Source of the DNA: an uncultured Oscillospiraceae bacterium
Lineage (GTDB): Bacteria; Bacillota; Clostridia; Oscillospirales; Oscillospiraceae
Length of the DNA: 48,551 bases
Assembly (NCBI GenBank): GCA_947623745.1
Contig: CANQHN010000021.1
Span: 1 to 48,551 of the forward strand
Direction: 5' to 3'
Positions 46,637 through 48,551 of this stretch are shown here, in pieces. Below the pieces are notes generated by a model. That model saw only the letters and a list, made by a program, of their open reading frames with translations. It was not told the origin of the DNA and did no database searches. The stretch's first letter is position 1. Each line of letters starts with the position of its first letter. A program made the position numbers and the translations under genes.

Positions 46637-46706
46637 GAGAGGCGGCCACCCCCGGCGGGCGCGCGGCACAGGCCGGGCGCCCGCGGGGAGGCCGCCTCTC
46701 CTTTTC
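46637..46706 (+). terminator. large terminator hairpin
   Basis: GAGAGGCGGCC / GGCCGCCTCTC outer stem with an inner CCCCGGCGGGCGC / GCGCCCGCGGGG stem, followed by CTTTTC. Confidence 0.85.
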
Positions 46707-46752
46707 TGTCCGGCCCGGACAGGATAGCGTCCGGACGGACGGTATAATTTAC

Positions 46753-46781
46753 TTGCTCTTTCCGACAAAATGTATTATATT
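46753..46781 (+). promoter_or_regulatory. promoter of the second XRE regulator
   Basis: -35 TTGCTC (46,753-46,758), 17-bp spacer, -10 TATATT (46,776-46,781). It rules out ATG 46,800 with no ribosome site and supports GTG 46,821. Confidence 0.7.
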
Positions 46782-46820
46782 TAACTAAATCGAAGTCTGA
46801 TGGAACAAGGAGTGACATCA

Positions 46821-47201
46821 GTGGGCAGGACGAACCTGAATGCGAACTTTGCGCGGTCCGTCAGCGCGTTCCGCAAGGCATGCGACGAGAATTCGGCCGA
46901 CTTCTCCCGCCTGGCGGGCATCAGTAAGACCTCATATCTGCAGATCGAGCGCGGCGAGGCCAACCCGACCCTGGATACGGTCCAGATCGTGGCGGACCAC
47001 CTGGGGGTGGACCCGCTGCTCCTGCTGGGTGCGCCGGAGAACTACGCCGCTCTGCTGATGCTCCGCACCTTGGAGAACGTCTCGGACCACACGCTGGAGA
47101 CCATGCGGCGCTCCGCGCTGAGCGTGGTGGACGCGATCGACTACATGATGGAATTCAAATTGAGCCAGGCCCGGGACAGCCAGGAGCCGGCCAAACGCTA
47201 A
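46821..47201 (+). CDS. XRE-family regulator, 126 aa
   Basis: HTH_3 domain in residues 5-70: ANFARSVSAFRKACDENSAD, FSRLAGISKTSYLQIERGEA, NPTLDTVQIVADHLGVDPLLLL. The C-terminal half is helical. GTG 46,821 has AAGGAG 8 nt upstream. It is unrelated in detail to the island XRE protein. Targets are unknown; it is between the attenuated small gene and rfbA, each with separate terminators. Confidence 0.88.
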   Translation: MGRTNLNANFARSVSAFRKACDENSADFSRLAGISKTSYLQIERGEANPTLDTVQIVADHLGVDPLLLLGAPENYAALLMLRTLENVSDHTLETMRRSALSVVDAIDYMMEFKLSQARDSQEPAKR

Positions 47202-47202
47202 A

Positions 47203-47233
47203 AACGCCGAAGCGGACCAGCCGCTCCGGCGTT
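47203..47233. terminator. bidirectional terminator between XRE and rfbA
   Basis: AACGCCGaAGCGG / CCGCTcCGGCGTT, one mismatch, with CCTTTT after and AAAA before. Confidence 0.8.
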
Positions 47234-47241
47234 CCTTTTGG

Positions 47242-48099
47242 TCACAGGCACTGGAGGTATTTCCCGTAGAGGGTCATGTCCAGCTCCTCGCCGATCTTGT
47301 GCACGTGCTCGGCGGTAATCAGCCCCTCGTACAGCCCCAGCTCCTCCAGACAGCCCACATAGCGCCCGGTGTCGTCCTGGATCTGCTTGATGGTCTGTCC
47401 GGCGGTGAGCAGGCTGTCGGCGGTGCCGGCGTCCAGCCAGGTGAAATTGCGCTCCAGGGGGATCACCTGCAACCGGCCCCGGCGCAGGTACTCCAGGTTC
47501 ACGTCGGTGATCTCCAGCTCCCCCCGGGCGGAGGGCTTCAGGTTCCGGGCGATCTCCATCACCTGCTGGTCGTAGAAGTAGAGGCCGGGGACGATGTAGT
47601 TGCTCTTGGGGTAGCGGGGCTTCTCCTCGATGGAGATGGCCTTCCCCGTCTCGTCGAACTCCACCACGCCGAAGGGCCGGGGGTCGTCCACCCAGTAGCC
47701 GAATACCGTGGCCCCGCTGACCTGGGCGGCCGCCTTTTTCAGGGTTGCCGCCAGGGTCGGGGCGTAGAAGATGTTGTCCCCCAGCACCAGGCACACCTGG
47801 TCGTCCCCTACGAAGTCCCGGCCGATGAGCAGCGCGTCGGCGATGCCCCGGGCCACCATCTGCTCGGCGTAGGAGATGTGCAGGCCGAACTGGGCCCCGT
47901 CCCCCAGCAGGGCGGTAAAGGTGGCGGTCTCGTTGGGGGGAACGATGACCAGGATATCGGAGATGCCCGCCTGCATCAAAATGGCGATGGGGTAATAGAT
48001 CAGCGGCTTGTCGTAGACCGGCAGCAGCGGTTTGCACACCGGCTTGGTCATGGGGTACAGGCGCGTGCCCTTTCCGGCGGCCAAAACGATCCCTTTCAA
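47242..48099 (-). CDS. rfbA: glucose-1-phosphate thymidylyltransferase, 285 aa
   Basis: Forms dTDP-glucose, first step of dTDP-rhamnose synthesis for cell-surface polysaccharide. Nucleotide-binding LAAGKGTRLYPMTKPVCKPL, then DKPLIYYPIAILMQAGI, VLGDNIFY, EEKPRYPKSNYIVPGLYFYD, GELEITDVN and WLDAGTADSLL, all typical for RfbA/RmlA. rfbB/C/D are not in the window; the gene appears to be a single transcription unit. Confidence 0.95.
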   Translation of the reverse strand: MKGIVLAAGKGTRLYPMTKPVCKPLLPVYDKPLIYYPIAILMQAGISDILVIVPPNETATFTALLGDGAQFGLHISYAEQMVARGIADALLIGRDFVGDDQVCLVLGDNIFYAPTLAATLKKAAAQVSGATVFGYWVDDPRPFGVVEFDETGKAISIEEKPRYPKSNYIVPGLYFYDQQVMEIARNLKPSARGELEITDVNLEYLRRGRLQVIPLERNFTWLDAGTADSLLTAGQTIKQIQDDTGRYVGCLEELGLYEGLITAEHVHKIGEELDMTLYGKYLQCL

Positions 48100-48200
48100 G
48101 CTGCGTCCCTCCTGTCTTGAGTGGTTGTGTGCATCATTATACTATGCTGTCCTTCAAAAATCCACCCGTATTCCGGGATTTTAAGAAAATTTTCATAATA

Positions 48201-48234
48201 AAATGGAGGCTGGGTTTCCCCAGCCTCCATTTTT
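48201..48234. terminator. terminator, bidirectional
   Basis: AAATGGAGGCTGGG / CCCAGCCTCCATTT-type stem with a short loop, flanked by A and T runs; serves the biotin carrier gene on the minus strand. Confidence 0.9.
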
Positions 48235-48253
48235 ACGCAGTATGCGCTGAAAC

Positions 48254-48551
48254 TCAGCCCAGAGTGACCAGCAGGTCGTCGGTGTTGACGGCGGTGCCCT
48301 GGACAGCGGCGACGGACTTTACGGTGCCGTCCACAGGGGCGGAGACCTCGATCTCCATCTTCATGGCCTCCAGGATCACCAGCACGTCGCCGGCCTTCAC
48401 GGCTTGGCCGGGCTTGCACTCCACCTTGAACACGTTGCCGGGCATGGGGCTGTTGACAGCGGTCTCACCGGCGGCCACAGCGGCGGGGGCGGCAGCGGGA
48501 GCCGGGGCCGGTGCGGGAGCGGGGGCGGCCGCCGGGGCCGGGGCGGGAGCG
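48254..48551 (-). CDS. biotin carboxyl carrier protein / decarboxylase gamma subunit, 3' part
   Basis: The biotinyl domain has the biotinylation motif EAMKME, and PMPGNVFKVECKPGQAVKAG and SAPVDGTVKSVAAVQGTAVN fit. Upstream it is an Ala/Pro linker that runs off the window. Such carriers are part of Na+-pumping decarboxylases (oxaloacetate, methylmalonyl-CoA or glutaconyl-CoA). The glutaconyl-CoA type would fit a glutamate fermenter, but the partners are outside the window. Confidence 0.88.
   Translation of the reverse strand, partial: APAPAPAAAPAPAPAPAPAAAPAAVAAGETAVNSPMPGNVFKVECKPGQAVKAGDVLVILEAMKMEIEVSAPVDGTVKSVAAVQGTAVNTDDLLVTLG

Overview
The window looks like chromosomal DNA of a high-GC gut Clostridia member. 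An Oscillospirales genus near Flavonifractor, Lawsonibacter or Intestinimonas is my inference from gene content (gltS, ftcD, fchA, hutD, fhs, YkpA-type ABC-F, RsmD-CoaD pair, biotin carrier with an Ala-Pro linker) and codon use. No rRNA or species marker is present. It has two parts of contrasting composition.

Part 1 (1 to about 23,350) is a genomic island of mixed, lower GC, integrated at a tRNA-Ala(GGC) gene. The left end is the tRNA (5 nt missing at the window edge) followed by about 2.2 tandem 144-145 bp units. Each unit repeats the T arm and 3' acceptor end of the tRNA plus its terminator. The right end (23,161-23,345) is a degenerate tRNA-Ala copy with a hairpin insertion and one more unit. 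Next to it lies a frameshifted, truncated large serine recombinase, so the island is probably immobile.

The island cargo, from left to right, is: an XRE regulator; an operon-like run of zinc-ribbon membrane proteins, a DUF6273-like protein and a CAP-domain lipoprotein; a HipA-like kinase; an SLH-domain zincin; a dense hairpin array; two unknown overlapping genes; duplicated promoter/leader modules; a Sel1-repeat protein; a translationally coupled ClpP-like protease, soluble VirD4-like ATPase and unknown protein; a broken DinG-type helicase; and a Fic protein with its own operators. Perfect palindromes of the form CTTGTAWT-N-AWTACAAG, or close relatives, sit at four island promoters and suggest a shared regulator.

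Part 2 (23,382-48,551) is GC-rich core genome. A SARP/BTAD-AAA-TPR regulator lies between two glutamate formimidoyltransferase paralogues. One paralogue is divergent from it. The other heads a gltS-ftcD-fchA-hutD-fhs run that would import glutamate and pass formimino-glutamate one-carbon units to tetrahydrofolate and on to formate with ATP formation. Then come a flavin reductase, an AlkZ-related protein, carB, an ABC-F protein, mutS2, ptsH (HPr), uvrC-rsmD-coaD plus a coiled-coil protein, a leader with mutually exclusive hairpins that looks like a ribosome-controlled attenuator before a 43-aa protein, a second XRE regulator, rfbA, and the end of a biotin carrier protein.

The most promising undescribed items are the ClpP/VirD4-like/unknown cassette, the palindrome regulon, the duplicated structured leaders and the candidate attenuator at 46.1-46.4 kb.
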